The notes under the pieces were generated by a model. It searched no databases. It was not told the origin of the DNA and was given only the letters and a program-made list of their open reading frames with translations. The position numbers and the translations under genes are program-made. A stretch of 64,000 bases of DNA, from NCBI GenBank assembly GCA_032622095.1, contig CP136067.1:180146556-180210555 (forward strand), given 5' to 3'. Of the stretch, positions 25,061 through 35,145 are shown one piece after another. The number at the start of each line of letters is the position of its first letter. Position 1 is the stretch's first letter. Source of the stretch: Siphonodentalium dalli (Eukaryota > Mollusca > Scaphopoda > Gadilida > Siphonodentaliidae).

Positions 25061-25287
25061 TCTTCATGCGGATAGCCAGTATTACGTAGGTACTTCAACT
25101 TTCCGCATTCCTGTCATCATTTGAAATATAAAAATTTACCTGATACATGCACCCTTCAAAATTTGTTTCGTCGTATCTATTTTAATGACCCGCATGGTAA
25201 TATTGATACAGATATATTTGTCAAACATTTCTTTGTACAATATACAGGTATTTAGTTTGTAACTAAATCTAGAAATATATAATAGTA

Positions 25288-25745
25288 GCTGGTGGACCCG
25301 ACTTCGTCCGGGATGTTCCCCTCTGATTTTCGGAGAATTGCGCGATTTAACCTTGAATTGACTATTTTAAAGGTGAAGGTCATGTCGGGGTCACGATTTG
25401 ACCCGGCCAAAACACTCCCCGGACAAAAGTCACGACAAAAGTACCCGTCGAAATCCGCCCGGCTTTACCCGATTTGACCTTGAATTGACAATTTTGAATG
25501 TTAAGATCAGGTCAGGGTCATGATTTGACCCATCCGAAACACTCCTGGGACAAAAGTAACAGTAGGTATCAAATTTCGTTGAAATACTTCCGTTTTACCA
25601 GATTTGACCTTGAATTGATCTTTTTGAATATCAAAGTCAGGTCGGGATCAAGATTTGACCCGTCCAAAATACTCCCTGGAAATAATTTCCCCTAGGTATC
25701 AAATTTCGTCAAATCTGTCAGGCAGTTTTCCCGGCCATAGCTAAC
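25288..25745. repeat. About 129-bp tandem repeat, three units
   Basis: CTTGAATTGA recurs at 25352, 25479 and 25609. Units contain GATTTGACCC, ACTCC-GGACAAAAGT and ATCAAATTTCGT. The block starts with GACCCGACTTCGTCCGGG, and a similar TACTCGACTTCGTTCGGG follows the array near 25794. The 3' side has a GACAAACAGACAGACAAA run. Confidence 0.85.
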
Positions 25746-25794
25746 AGACAAACAGACAGACAAATGTCCAAAATATATATTAGACTAGCTGATG

Positions 25795-28038
25795 TACTCG
25801 ACTTCGTTCGGGCTAGTTAGGGATTTTTTTGTGATCGCCTCCATCTGGACAGTACCCAGTATATACAGCGTCTGGCCAAACTATTGTTCAATTGGTCCAG
25901 AAACATGCCTATATCAGCACGTTCGAGAACATGGTCCCACGTGAAATTGGACCCGTCCATATTGCTCCCGGGATCGAAGTAGTCCTACACACAAATGTTT
26001 AGTAGGATCGGTCAAGGTCCGAAACATGCCTATGAGCGAGGTCAAGTTGACACGTTAAATACCAAATTCGAGCAGTGTTCGAGTCTATAACACATACACA
26101 CATGCATTCATGTATACACACATACATACATACAGACAGGTGTTTCAAAATGTATAATCGATAACTACAACAATTCTATGGTAGATAGTTCACGGCCGAC
26201 CTGATGCATGCATCTTAGTTTTCTTGTAATAAACCTAGCACCCAAATGGAGCCGCATAGTGTATTCCAAAAACAACTGCTGTGTTTCCTAATAATGAGAT
26301 AATGGTAGCATCAACGCGCGTAACGTCATGGATTATCCGCTTATATCTTGAGTAGGATGCGTCCACTCGCACAAGAATGGGGTGGGACAGATTGGGCAGG
26401 CCTGTGTGACGTGTGTGGGTGATTGTGCGAAATTTCAATGTGTTTAAACACAACGATGTAATCATTCTTCGAAACTGGCTTCGCATGTTTGTACATTGTG
26501 AATATCCATCACCCTGACTGTGTTTGCACGCGTGAACATTGTCAGTCTATTGAATACCAAAAAACCCAGTATAATTGCATGCCCACACACGACTGCCTCT
26601 GGTGGTCACTCAGTGAGACGGTGTCAGCTGTTTTCACGCACAACTGGACCATTTTGAGTAGAATATATGTGCTGATGGCGCTCACTTCAGTTGAACGATG
26701 TAAGGGGAGCCACACTATTTATTTGATAAAATCACTGTTCTGATGTTCCGAGGCGGGTTTTCGTGGTGTATCGACCTATTTCACTGCTTCCGTTTGTCAG
26801 TTACATGACATGGAAACCACTACGAGATAACTCGTAGTGGCAACCTGCGAAGTTTGCGTACTACCAGATAACTCAATGTGTTAAACCCCGGATTTAGCTG
26901 ACGAATCCGGCGTATAAGTTTTTGTCGCTTGTGAGTGAGAGTGGTGAGCAAGGAATGTGTGCAGCGAGGGAGGTATGTGCGAATGCGCATAATTTCTTAA
27001 TCATTAAACAGGTCAGGCACATCCTGAATTCCACTAGTATAGTTGTATTCCACTATTATAGTGTTATATGACCATAACATATTCATGTTTCCTGTATTTG
27101 AGTTGGGAATACATGTAGAAGACGGCACATGCATTACACAGCCAAATTTCATTCTTAACAATATCGCAGCGAATGAACAGTCTTCCGATAAAATTCGTTG
27201 TTCAATCTTTTGCGCCAGCTTTGTTATTCAATAATATTACTAATATATGCCTTTCTAAATGACAATAACAGGATGACTCAATCGCTCCTTCATAACAAGA
27301 TTAACAACAAGATATTTAAATTGAGTGCTTATCGTGTGCGTTCATGATCAATCATCATTCTCCTGGACAAAATGTATTTATAATACGGAATTAGTGCCAT
27401 ACCGATTTTCAATAATTTGTATGAAATATGATTTTGGATTATCCCTTTTATCAAATTCACAAAACGGTAATGGTCATATACCACTATAATATGTGCTTGA
27501 TCTGTTAAATTCATGTAACTTTTTGCATAATGCATTCTACATTTTTAACCAGTAAAACTTCTTTAAAAAACAACAAGTTCTGAAGATTGTGACTTGAAAG
27601 ATAAATGTTTCGCTCATATGTGGGGATACAACATAAACACAATATCAAAATAATTAACACCACCGGTGTATACTGTTGGCCAAATTATTGAATTCCATGG
27701 TCCTATAGATGTAAGTTTTATCAATAGATAGTTGTTTTTTCCGGTTATTTTGGGACGCGTTGAAGTTTTACTGCGACCCCGAGTCCGGTAAAAGCTGTAG
27801 TTAGAATATCCAAGTTCGTCAAAGTTCTATTGATTATGCCGATGATTTTAGGATATAGTAGAAAAGCACATTTTGAAAATCCTATGTACCCTTCAGCACA
27901 TTTTGGTGAAAGTGACCCCTTCAGCAGTAATAAGCCGTAGTTTTTTGTAATACTTTGAATGGTTAGTTGTTTTAACGGAATTCTGAGGCGGTGCATTAAT
28001 GTAACCAATATATTTTATATTATAATTTATATTTATTG
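25795..28038. other. Interval without a recognised gene
   Basis: Holds the 24-bp palindrome CCACTACGAG-ATAA-CTCGTAGTGG at 26817-26840 and a short CATA-rich run near 26095-26130. Given the splice acceptor at 38107, the right part is probably intron of the glycosyltransferase gene. Confidence 0.4.
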
Positions 28039-28622
28039 TGTAGAGTAATCACCCCTACCGCTTCTTATTCAAGTGACGTGATAGTACATACTAAACATCC
28101 ATCTTACCTATGGGGGAGACAGAATATAATCGAACTATAGTGACCTCAACCAAATTGCCAAGGTCATACTCGGAGAGGCCGCGACCTATGAGTTATGCAA
28201 TACTAGCCACAAAGGAAAGAAGTTCTTATGTAATAATTCCCAGTTCACCCATGGGTCAGTACAGACAAAGAGATGCACTAATGACGGCTACCAGTCATTA
28301 GTGATATATAAACCAGACATTAATCTACTCTCCAACAACAACAAACCGTGGGGTGAAGGAGAAGATCACTCGATCTTTTCGACCATCCCGGGCGCTTCGC
28401 GCCCAACTACTCACTCTCTCTCTCTTCAATTAGTTTCGGCTCTTCAGACTAATTGGCAGGCATCAACATCAGGCCGCTAATTAATAAGCGACGCTTTCGG
28501 TCGTTCTATGACATCTATGATTGATTCACAATTATGTATCATTTACCATCACAAGCTGTTGACTATACATTGATATTAGATGTGAATAAATGATATACAA
28601 GAACAGACTTCATTCTTCCACA
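28039..28622 (+). repeat. 5' LTR (584 bp)
   Basis: Begins TGTAGAGTAATCACC and ends CATTCTTCCACA. It carries a TATA box, a poly(A) signal AATAAA at 28585-28590, and a 94-bp segment (about 28331-28424) missing from the 3' LTR. Apart from that indel I count about two substitutions over 490 aligned bases. Confidence 0.97.
28277..28312 (+). promoter_or_regulatory. LTR core promoter with inverted repeat
   Basis: ACTAATGAC and GTCATTAGT form a perfect 9-bp inverted repeat (28277-28302), immediately followed by TATATAAA at 28305-28312. Transcription would start near 28335-28340. The dyad contains TGAC/GTCA half-sites of the type bound by dimeric factors; which factor is unknown. The same arrangement is present in the 3' LTR. 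Confidence 0.65.
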
Positions 28623-28680
28623 TAGATGAAATGGTACCGTTAAGCAGTTCTGCGTCTCACTACGACACAACGAAGTCCTA

Positions 28681-28925
28681 ACGATCACAGCCAAACAAAG
28701 AAGAGAAGCATGTATAAATTACTACAGAAGATTGCAGCCAAAACAAAGAAAAACTTTATAAATTGCTACAGAAGATTGCAGCCAAAACAAAGAAATACTT
28801 TATAAATAGCTAAAGAAGATCGCAGCCAAGACAAAGAAAACTTTATAAATTGCTAAAGAAGATCGCAGCCAAGACAAAGAAAACTTTATAAATTGCTTAT
28901 GAAGATCGCAGCCAAAAGAAGATAA
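28681..28925 (+). repeat. Leader tandem repeat, about 43 bp, five units
   Basis: Units of the form AGAAGATCGCAGCCAARACAAAG followed by AAAACTTTATAAATTGCT lie between the 5' LTR and gag. Their position in the untranslated leader suggests they are part of the element; a role in packaging or translation would be speculation. Confidence 0.85.
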
Positions 28926-29203
28926 CATAGACGAAAAAGAAGAAGAAAAGACGACATAAACATTTCCAGCATAATCCAAAGACAAGAACAAAATAGACAA
29001 TTTGCACTCGACAGTTGTGACAGTCAGTTATTCATTGGATTCGGTGAGTCAAACTTTTTCATTTTTGCCAGATGTGCGTTTTCACACCTTGTTAGAGGCT
29101 TGATTATTAACACCCAATTCCACCCTAAATTTTTTTCGCGTGGTATGGCCCTTTTCCCCCAACAATTTTCAAACAAAACAGATAGCAGATTTAATTAACT
29201 TTC

Positions 29204-30409
29204 ATGGAACCACCGCCACCCGAATCCGTGGAATATTCTAATCAAGATAGTTTATTTAATCGAACTTTCAATATGGAACGAGAATGCCACCTACACGCGG
29301 CCAGTAATCCAAACATGCAAGACATAAATATACCAAATCCATCCTTTCAAATTCCGAGCGCACAAGACACACAGAATACCCTCATATCTCAATTAACGCG
29401 AGAAATAGGTCAATTTAACATGACAATGCGTGAAACTTCGGCCGCCACCCATTCACAGGCCACAGTATCTGCCATTATATGCATGAACGCAATGGTTACA
29501 TCATTTGATGGCAAACCATCAGAATTTTCAAATTGGATGCACGAAATTGAGAAATATTCCTCGACACTTGGGGCAGAGGACGAAACAATAATTAAAATAG
29601 CGGCCCAGACAAGTCGTTCATCTGTTTCCGAATTCGTGCAACGATACATCAATGACAATACGGTTAACGGCACACTAACGGTCACATGGCCTGATTTGAA
29701 AGCGCAGTTGCGATCCCGTTTCAGCGCGATAAGTGACGCACCACAGGCTCTGGCCATGTTGCGAACATTAAAACAAACACACCAGGAAACACTACCTATG
29801 TTTGCAGAGAGAATTCGATCACTCGCAAACACTGCCTTTATTAATGAAATAAATACACAGGCGGTACAAACACAATTGGTAACATTTTTTGCGGATGGAA
29901 TACGCGATGACCATATCAAATATACCTTAATTAAAGATGACCCAATGTCGCTCGACCGTGCCACAGAGATCGCAATGAAACAAATGAACATTAAACAGAG
30001 GTTCAAACTTCGCTATGGTGATAGAACATCGAGGTCAAATGAACAACACCAAATACACGACTCCTTCCCACAACCCATGGAGGTTGACCATTTTAGGCGA
30101 CGTCCCATACTATGGAGACCGCGCAATAATATATCTAATAGCTATGCAACTAACAAACCAATGCACCGCGCAAATCATCAGCAAAACCCCCCATTCAGAA
30201 TGCCATCCAATTTTCAGAATACTAACTTTAATAAACAAAGCAATTACATCCGCCAGGATCGAGTAAACAATATAGACTACAACTCAAACCGGCCAAACTT
30301 CTCAAATCAAAGGAAACGCCAGTTCTGCACACTATGTAAGATGAACAACCACGATATACGAAATTGCCGAAGACGGATCGCCAATAACAAACAATATTTA
30401 AACATGTAA
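29204..30409 (+). CDS. gag: Gag polyprotein of the LTR element
   Basis: 401 residues from ATG at 29204. The middle (about 95-270) reads as a retrotransposon Gag capsid-like domain: FDGKPSEFSNWMHEIEKYSS, later WPDLKAQLRSRF and MFAERIRSLA. A basic, asparagine-rich C terminus holds one zinc knuckle, C375-x2-C378-x4-H383-x4-C388, for binding RNA. Gag builds the cytoplasmic particle that packages the element's RNA. It ends in TAA at 30407-30409, three codons after the slippery site that lets a fraction of ribosomes enter the protease frame. Its frame is intact. Confidence 0.93.
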   Translation: MEPPPPESVEYSNQDSLFNRTFNMERECHLHAASNPNMQDINIPNPSFQIPSAQDTQNTLISQLTREIGQFNMTMRETSAATHSQATVSAIICMNAMVTSFDGKPSEFSNWMHEIEKYSSTLGAEDETIIKIAAQTSRSSVSEFVQRYINDNTVNGTLTVTWPDLKAQLRSRFSAISDAPQALAMLRTLKQTHQETLPMFAERIRSLANTAFINEINTQAVQTQLVTFFADGIRDDHIKYTLIKDDPMSLDRATEIAMKQMNIKQRFKLRYGDRTSRSNEQHQIHDSFPQPMEVDHFRRRPILWRPRNNISNSYATNKPMHRANHQQNPPFRMPSNFQNTNFNKQSNYIRQDRVNNIDYNSNRPNFSNQRKRQFCTLCKMNNHDIRNCRRRIANNKQYLNM

Positions 30410-31743
30410 GAATGTCTTTGAAGAAGCCGCAAGGACATTCTAAAAATCATAATCATCATCATCATAATACATCACATCAGAGCGCGAGATATCAAACTAA
30501 AACCGTATTCAAAACACCGTCAAAACATATGACCATAAATAAATGTCCACCTAATTACCAGAAGCTAAGTAGTTATGCAACTAAACCAGCGACTGGTACC
30601 CTAAACACCAGAGCAGCACATGTTACTATAAAAGAACAGAGACATCGTTCAGACCAGGCCAATAAAGTGAAACCTAATACATCTTATCATGCTGATACGA
30701 GCACGAACAAACACGTGCATTCCCCAATTATAAATAGAAATTCCGCTGGTCACGTTAGAACAGATATGAATAAACGATTACATAAGATCGTTCCCAAACA
30801 AAAGGACATTAATAGTGAAGTAAACACTAAAACTCGAAACCAACGACAAGCTAATCGAATTGCAACGGTTTACCAAAATAATAATAATAATGAGCCGAGT
30901 AAAAACTGTCAAAGTATAAATAACCAGTCGGAACAGATGCAATTGCATACATTACCTAAACTCAAATACCATGCAGAGATTGCACAAGGACTGCAACAGC
31001 AAACGCCTTGTTCAACAATTATTAAAATTGGTAACCAACGCATTAGGGCATTACTTGACTCTGGGGCAAGTACAAGTTGCTTAAAATATGACGTATATCG
31101 CTCCCTTCCAAATAAGCCCCCGTTAATAAAAGAAAAAATAATTCTGACCTCAGCAACAGGCCAAAATATGCAAGTATACGGCAGTATACATTTGCCCTTC
31201 AAAATTGGATCAATGTCATTAGTACATAAATTCTTTATATTACCCAACCTAGCAAGATCAGCGATTTTTGGTCGCGATTTTTTAACAGACAAACATGTAA
31301 GACTCTATTTCGATTTGAATGCATTTAGAGTAGGCAACAAAACATTTCCCATGTTACAGGATTTACATATAGCATCATTGCTACGTTCGCGGCAAGATAT
31401 CAAATTACCACCCCATTCATGTGCATTGGTGAACACAAAAATAATTGGTACACCAGACTTGTATGAGACACCATATCTTGGAGTAAGTCACGCCGATATC
31501 GGCATATTTAACGATGAACCTAATGTGTCCATTATGGACGGGATAGTTTCTGCATCAAAACGAGATATACCGGTCATGATCATGAATAATTCAGACTCGT
31601 ATATGTCTATATTTAAAGGTAATATAGTTGCGAAAACACATGGCCTAAGTTCAGACCAGATCTGTCAAACAAAGGCTAAGGTACCCACCACAAATAAAAT
31701 GAATGATTCTCAAGAAGTATTTAGTATAGAAAATCAAACATAA
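30388..31743 (+). CDS. pol: Pol part 1: aspartic protease
   Basis: An open frame from 30388, -1 relative to gag, with an internal ATG at 30412 just after the gag stop. The first 170 or so residues are basic and low-complexity (a run of histidines near the start, many N, K and Q). Then comes a retropepsin-type domain with the catalytic LLDSGAST at Asp216 (counted from the ATG) and a later AIFGRDFL block. The protease would process Gag and Gag-Pol. Translation most likely starts by frameshifting rather than at the ATG. The frame closes at TAA 31741-31743. Confidence 0.88.
   Translation, partial: QTIFKHVRMSLKKPQGHSKNHNHHHHNTSHQSARYQTKTVFKTPSKHMTINKCPPNYQKLSSYATKPATGTLNTRAAHVTIKEQRHRSDQANKVKPNTSYHADTSTNKHVHSPIINRNSAGHVRTDMNKRLHKIVPKQKDINSEVNTKTRNQRQANRIATVYQNNNNNEPSKNCQSINNQSEQMQLHTLPKLKYHAEIAQGLQQQTPCSTIIKIGNQRIRALLDSGASTSCLKYDVYRSLPNKPPLIKEKIILTSATGQNMQVYGSIHLPFKIGSMSLVHKFFILPNLARSAIFGRDFLTDKHVRLYFDLNAFRVGNKTFPMLQDLHIASLLRSRQDIKLPPHSCALVNTKIIGTPDLYETPYLGVSHADIGIFNDEPNVSIMDGIVSASKRDIPVMIMNNSDSYMSIFKGNIVAKTHGLSSDQICQTKAKVPTTNKMNDSQEVFSIENQT
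30397..30441 (+). promoter_or_regulatory. Programmed -1 ribosomal frameshift signal
   Basis: TTTAAAC at 30397-30403 sits in the correct phase of gag (T TTA AAC). A 5-nt spacer (ATGTA) follows. Then comes a hairpin: 30409-30420 pairs with 30430-30441 over 12 bp (one T-G wobble), leaving a 9-nt loop. Slipping back one base moves ribosomes from gag into the protease frame, which is open from 30388 through 31740. Slippery heptamer, spacer and stem together match the canonical design, so this is very likely functional. Confidence 0.9.
31741..31743 (+). other. In-frame stop between protease and reverse transcriptase
   Basis: The protease frame and the reverse transcriptase frame are the same frame, divided only by this TAA. 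No second slippery site or ATG at the start of the downstream frame was seen. Either it is a recent nonsense change in this copy, or part of the enzyme depends on stop readthrough. The context (AAT CAA ACA TAA ATA) is not a known readthrough consensus. Confidence 0.9.
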
Positions 31744-34700
31744 ATATCTAAGGCTGGCCAGAAACCATTCAAATTGGACGATATATGTGCCCCCGACCAC
31801 CACAAAATTGAACTACTTGAACTGGTCTCCCAATATCAAGATGTGTTTACAAACGATCCAAATATGGTAGGATTTTGCGATAAAATAGTCATGCGTGTGG
31901 ATACCAAACCAGATGCAGAACCTATCTTTTGTCGTGCGTATCCTACTCCATTACATAGACGCGAACACATGGAAAAAGCACTTCAAAAATTATTAGATGC
32001 TGGTATTATAAAGAAAACTACAAACGCGAGTTGGTCATTCCCTGCCTTATTGATCCGTAAGGGAATCGTAGATCCTAATGGAAATCAAAATTATAGACTA
32101 TGTATAGACCTGAGAAAGTTAAATAAAATCACCGTCCCATTACGATGGTACCTCCCCTCTTTTACCGAAGTTTCCAGCCGCCTCCAAAAATCCAAAGTTT
32201 TTTCCACAATCGACATTAGCCAAGCTTATCATGTCATCGGTGTTCTCAAAGAACATCAAGAAAAGTTAACTATGAACACAGATTTCGGATTGATTTCTTT
32301 TACAAGGGCCCCATTTGGCTATTGCAACTCGAGCGCGACGTTTTTGACATTAATCCATAAAGCATTGGAAGGGTTAAGTTTTGTTGACAGCTTCGTCGAC
32401 GATTTAATTTGTCACAGCGAAACGGAGGCCCTCCATAAACAGCACCTCAAAATAGTATTCGAACGACTCAGAGAGTATGGATTAGTAGCACGATTAACAA
32501 AGTGCCAATTTTATATGAAAGAAGTAAAAATTTTAGGGCATATCGTATCACAAAATGGAACCCGCCCAGATCCCGCCAAAGTTAAAGCCATACAAGATGT
32601 GCCAGCCCCAACATCAGTGAAAGAAGTCCGTAGAGTATTAGGGATTTTTAATTTTTATCGGAACTATTGTAAAGATTTCTCCGACACTGCTGCATCATTA
32701 ATTAAATTAACTGCTCCTTACGCAAAATTTGCATGGTCCGAAGAATGTCAAAATGCTTTTGATACACTAAAACAAAATTTGCTTAAAGTACCTACTCTGG
32801 CCTACCCTGATAGGAACAGGAAAATGATCTTATATTGCGATGCATCAATGCATTCAGTGGGGGGATCATTAGTCCAGCCATACCCAGAAAACAAATTAGA
32901 AACTGATATCAAAACCCCGGAATTTCCAATTTGCTTTGTTAGCAAAAAGTTGAATCACTCTCAACGAAATTACAGTACCACAGAGCGCGAAGCACTCGCC
33001 ATATATGTATGTCTAAAGAAACTCAATTTCTATCTAGAAGGATCGGACGTAGAAATACGAACAGATCATTTACCCCTAGTTTCTATGTTTCAAAATACTC
33101 AGATGGCTAATAAACGTATTCAAAAATGGTTTATTGAAATTTCCGCATACAATCCAAAACTTACTTATATACAAGGGTCTGAAAATATAGCCGCTGATTT
33201 TTGTTCTCGTGTGGACCCGACAAACCAACAGAGTATGTCAGAGTGTTCAGTGGAGAGCGAAGAGAAAACGCCATACGACATAGCGATCAATGACGGATCA
33301 CTAAACATATTAGATTCACAGAAAATAAAAAATTACGTCAAGACAATAGGTAAACAAAAAGTGCATACGTTGCCCAACACTATATTAATTTCCGAAAATG
33401 AACAACTAAATGTACCTACCAATATCGAAGAAATGCAAAAAGAGGACCATATTATATCAGACATAATTCGCAAATTAAAATCCGATAAACCACCCGAAAA
33501 GATAACAAAGCAATATATATTGAAAGACGGAATTCTATACTATATGTCTGTATTTAATGAGCAAGCATCGGAACGCATTTATGTCCCGGAAAAGCTGACT
33601 AAGCAGATAATTTCTGAATATCATATTGTCGGTCATTATGGATCCCAACGAATGTACCATACCATACGTTTGCGATATTATTGGCCACGAATGTTCCCAA
33701 TGATAGTCAGTTTCGCCAACAATTGCCACATTTGTAAACAAAGAAATCAAAACACTGCCCGTATTCCAAATCAAATAACGGACATACCGAGCCGACCAGG
33801 GGAAATGATCGCGATAGATTTAATGGGAAAATGTAACCCACCCACAGCCAGCGGCAATTCCTACATTCTAACGGTCATAGATTTATTCAGTTTACACAAA
33901 ATGGCATATGCGCTTCCCACAAAACATGCCGAAGTGGTCGCTGAAAGAATTATGACTCAGTATTTCACCATATTTGGTTATCCTGCCTGTCTGGTCTCAG
34001 ATAATGGGAGTGACGTGTGCAGTGAGGTCTTCAAACTAATATCTAACTACTATGTTATTCAGCATCGCAAGACCTCGTATTATAGTCCATTCAGCAACGG
34101 ATCAAGTGAACGATCTCATCGCGACTACAATGGAATATTAGCCAAATTAACTGAAGGAAATCCAACATCATGGGACCTATTTCTCAATTTCGCATCAGAA
34201 GCCATGAATTTTCATGTCTCAGCAACGACTCAATTTTCTCCATATTTTTTAACTTTCTGCAGACACCCCCAAATAAATATTGACAAGATACTGACACCGC
34301 GACAGAAATACACGGGTGAATGCCTCATTCAACAGTTACTAGAGAAGCAGCACTTCGCATTTCAATTAGTTAAACAAAATATGAAACAAGTCAAGACGAA
34401 ACGAAACGAAAACAGTAAAGGTAAAATACCGGAATTTCCCATAGGTTCCCAGGTCTATGTTAAGAATCACAGACAACCCCATAAACTAGGTATGAAATAT
34501 GATCCATTTTGGGTGATACTTAAACAAACAGGACCAGTTTCGTATGTAATTCGTAATCAAATTACAGGCAGTTTATCTAAAAGTCATGCCAAACATTTAA
34601 AATTAGCGACGACTAAATGGCATACACCACAATTAGAGGAGAACCAGAAAGTTCGGAAAAGCAGATTTGTATTCCCACATAAGTCATCAACACAAAGCTC

Positions 34701-35145
34701 CGATGCTGACATATCGAGTAATAGCAACAATTCGGACACCGAAAATGAGAACCACGATACAGCCCCTTTAACACAGTTAATACGACAAAACCGCGTCATC
34801 CGGGACGGATCGGATTCAAATGAACCAGTGCCCCTACCAGAGATGGCACATAAGTTGATAGCATCAAAGCGCGAACATGAAAAACAATCATTTTCATCAA
34901 CCGAACCATATAACCCTTATGATATGCTAACGCAAAACGATGAAGCAAAAATGTACAATGCAAGTTTATCAACCGAGCCATACAATCCGTATGACATGTC
35001 AACCCAACAATTAGTACAACAAAACAAGCGTAAAAGCAAGTCCAGTTGCGATACATATAACATGTCAACCGAAAATTATGATCCTTTCGACATAACCACT
35101 CAAACCGACAAAAATAGCACAGACGAACAGAGCATGTCGATATAG
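31744..35145 (+). CDS. pol: Pol part 2: reverse transcriptase, RNase H, integrase
   Basis: Open for about 1130 codons after the stop. Residues are counted from 31774, which is a TTG, not an ATG. The reverse transcriptase has YRLCIDLRKLN, FSTIDISQAYH and the catalytic FVDD (207-210). RNase H has YCDAS (Asp356), TEREALA and RTDHLPL. The integrase has the zinc module H617-x3-H621-x29-C651-x2-C654 and the catalytic D682, D743, E779 (D-D-35-E), and all of these residues are present. After the integrase comes an acidic tail with three diverged TEPYNPYDM-STQ repeats (about residues 1041, 1065, 1097), which is unusual. These enzymes copy the RNA and insert the cDNA. Confidence 0.95.
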   Translation: MSKAGQKPFKLDDICAPDHHKIELLELVSQYQDVFTNDPNMVGFCDKIVMRVDTKPDAEPIFCRAYPTPLHRREHMEKALQKLLDAGIIKKTTNASWSFPALLIRKGIVDPNGNQNYRLCIDLRKLNKITVPLRWYLPSFTEVSSRLQKSKVFSTIDISQAYHVIGVLKEHQEKLTMNTDFGLISFTRAPFGYCNSSATFLTLIHKALEGLSFVDSFVDDLICHSETEALHKQHLKIVFERLREYGLVARLTKCQFYMKEVKILGHIVSQNGTRPDPAKVKAIQDVPAPTSVKEVRRVLGIFNFYRNYCKDFSDTAASLIKLTAPYAKFAWSEECQNAFDTLKQNLLKVPTLAYPDRNRKMILYCDASMHSVGGSLVQPYPENKLETDIKTPEFPICFVSKKLNHSQRNYSTTEREALAIYVCLKKLNFYLEGSDVEIRTDHLPLVSMFQNTQMANKRIQKWFIEISAYNPKLTYIQGSENIAADFCSRVDPTNQQSMSECSVESEEKTPYDIAINDGSLNILDSQKIKNYVKTIGKQKVHTLPNTILISENEQLNVPTNIEEMQKEDHIISDIIRKLKSDKPPEKITKQYILKDGILYYMSVFNEQASERIYVPEKLTKQIISEYHIVGHYGSQRMYHTIRLRYYWPRMFPMIVSFANNCHICKQRNQNTARIPNQITDIPSRPGEMIAIDLMGKCNPPTASGNSYILTVIDLFSLHKMAYALPTKHAEVVAERIMTQYFTIFGYPACLVSDNGSDVCSEVFKLISNYYVIQHRKTSYYSPFSNGSSERSHRDYNGILAKLTEGNPTSWDLFLNFASEAMNFHVSATTQFSPYFLTFCRHPQINIDKILTPRQKYTGECLIQQLLEKQHFAFQLVKQNMKQVKTKRNENSKGKIPEFPIGSQVYVKNHRQPHKLGMKYDPFWVILKQTGPVSYVIRNQITGSLSKSHAKHLKLATTKWHTPQLEENQKVRKSRFVFPHKSSTQSSDADISSNSNNSDTENENHDTAPLTQLIRQNRVIRDGSDSNEPVPLPEMAHKLIASKREHEKQSFSSTEPYNPYDMLTQNDEAKMYNASLSTEPYNPYDMSTQQLVQQNKRKSKSSCDTYNMSTENYDPFDITTQTDKNSTDEQSMSI

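Noticed and set aside
28632-28645. Primer-binding site TGGTACCGTTAAG after the 5' LTR
   Set aside because: It starts with TGG as expected but lies 9 nt downstream of the LTR and I could not match it to a tRNA 3' end with confidence.
29410-30006. 198-codon minus-strand frame over gag
   Set aside because: Antisense of a real coding region with no domain-like content.
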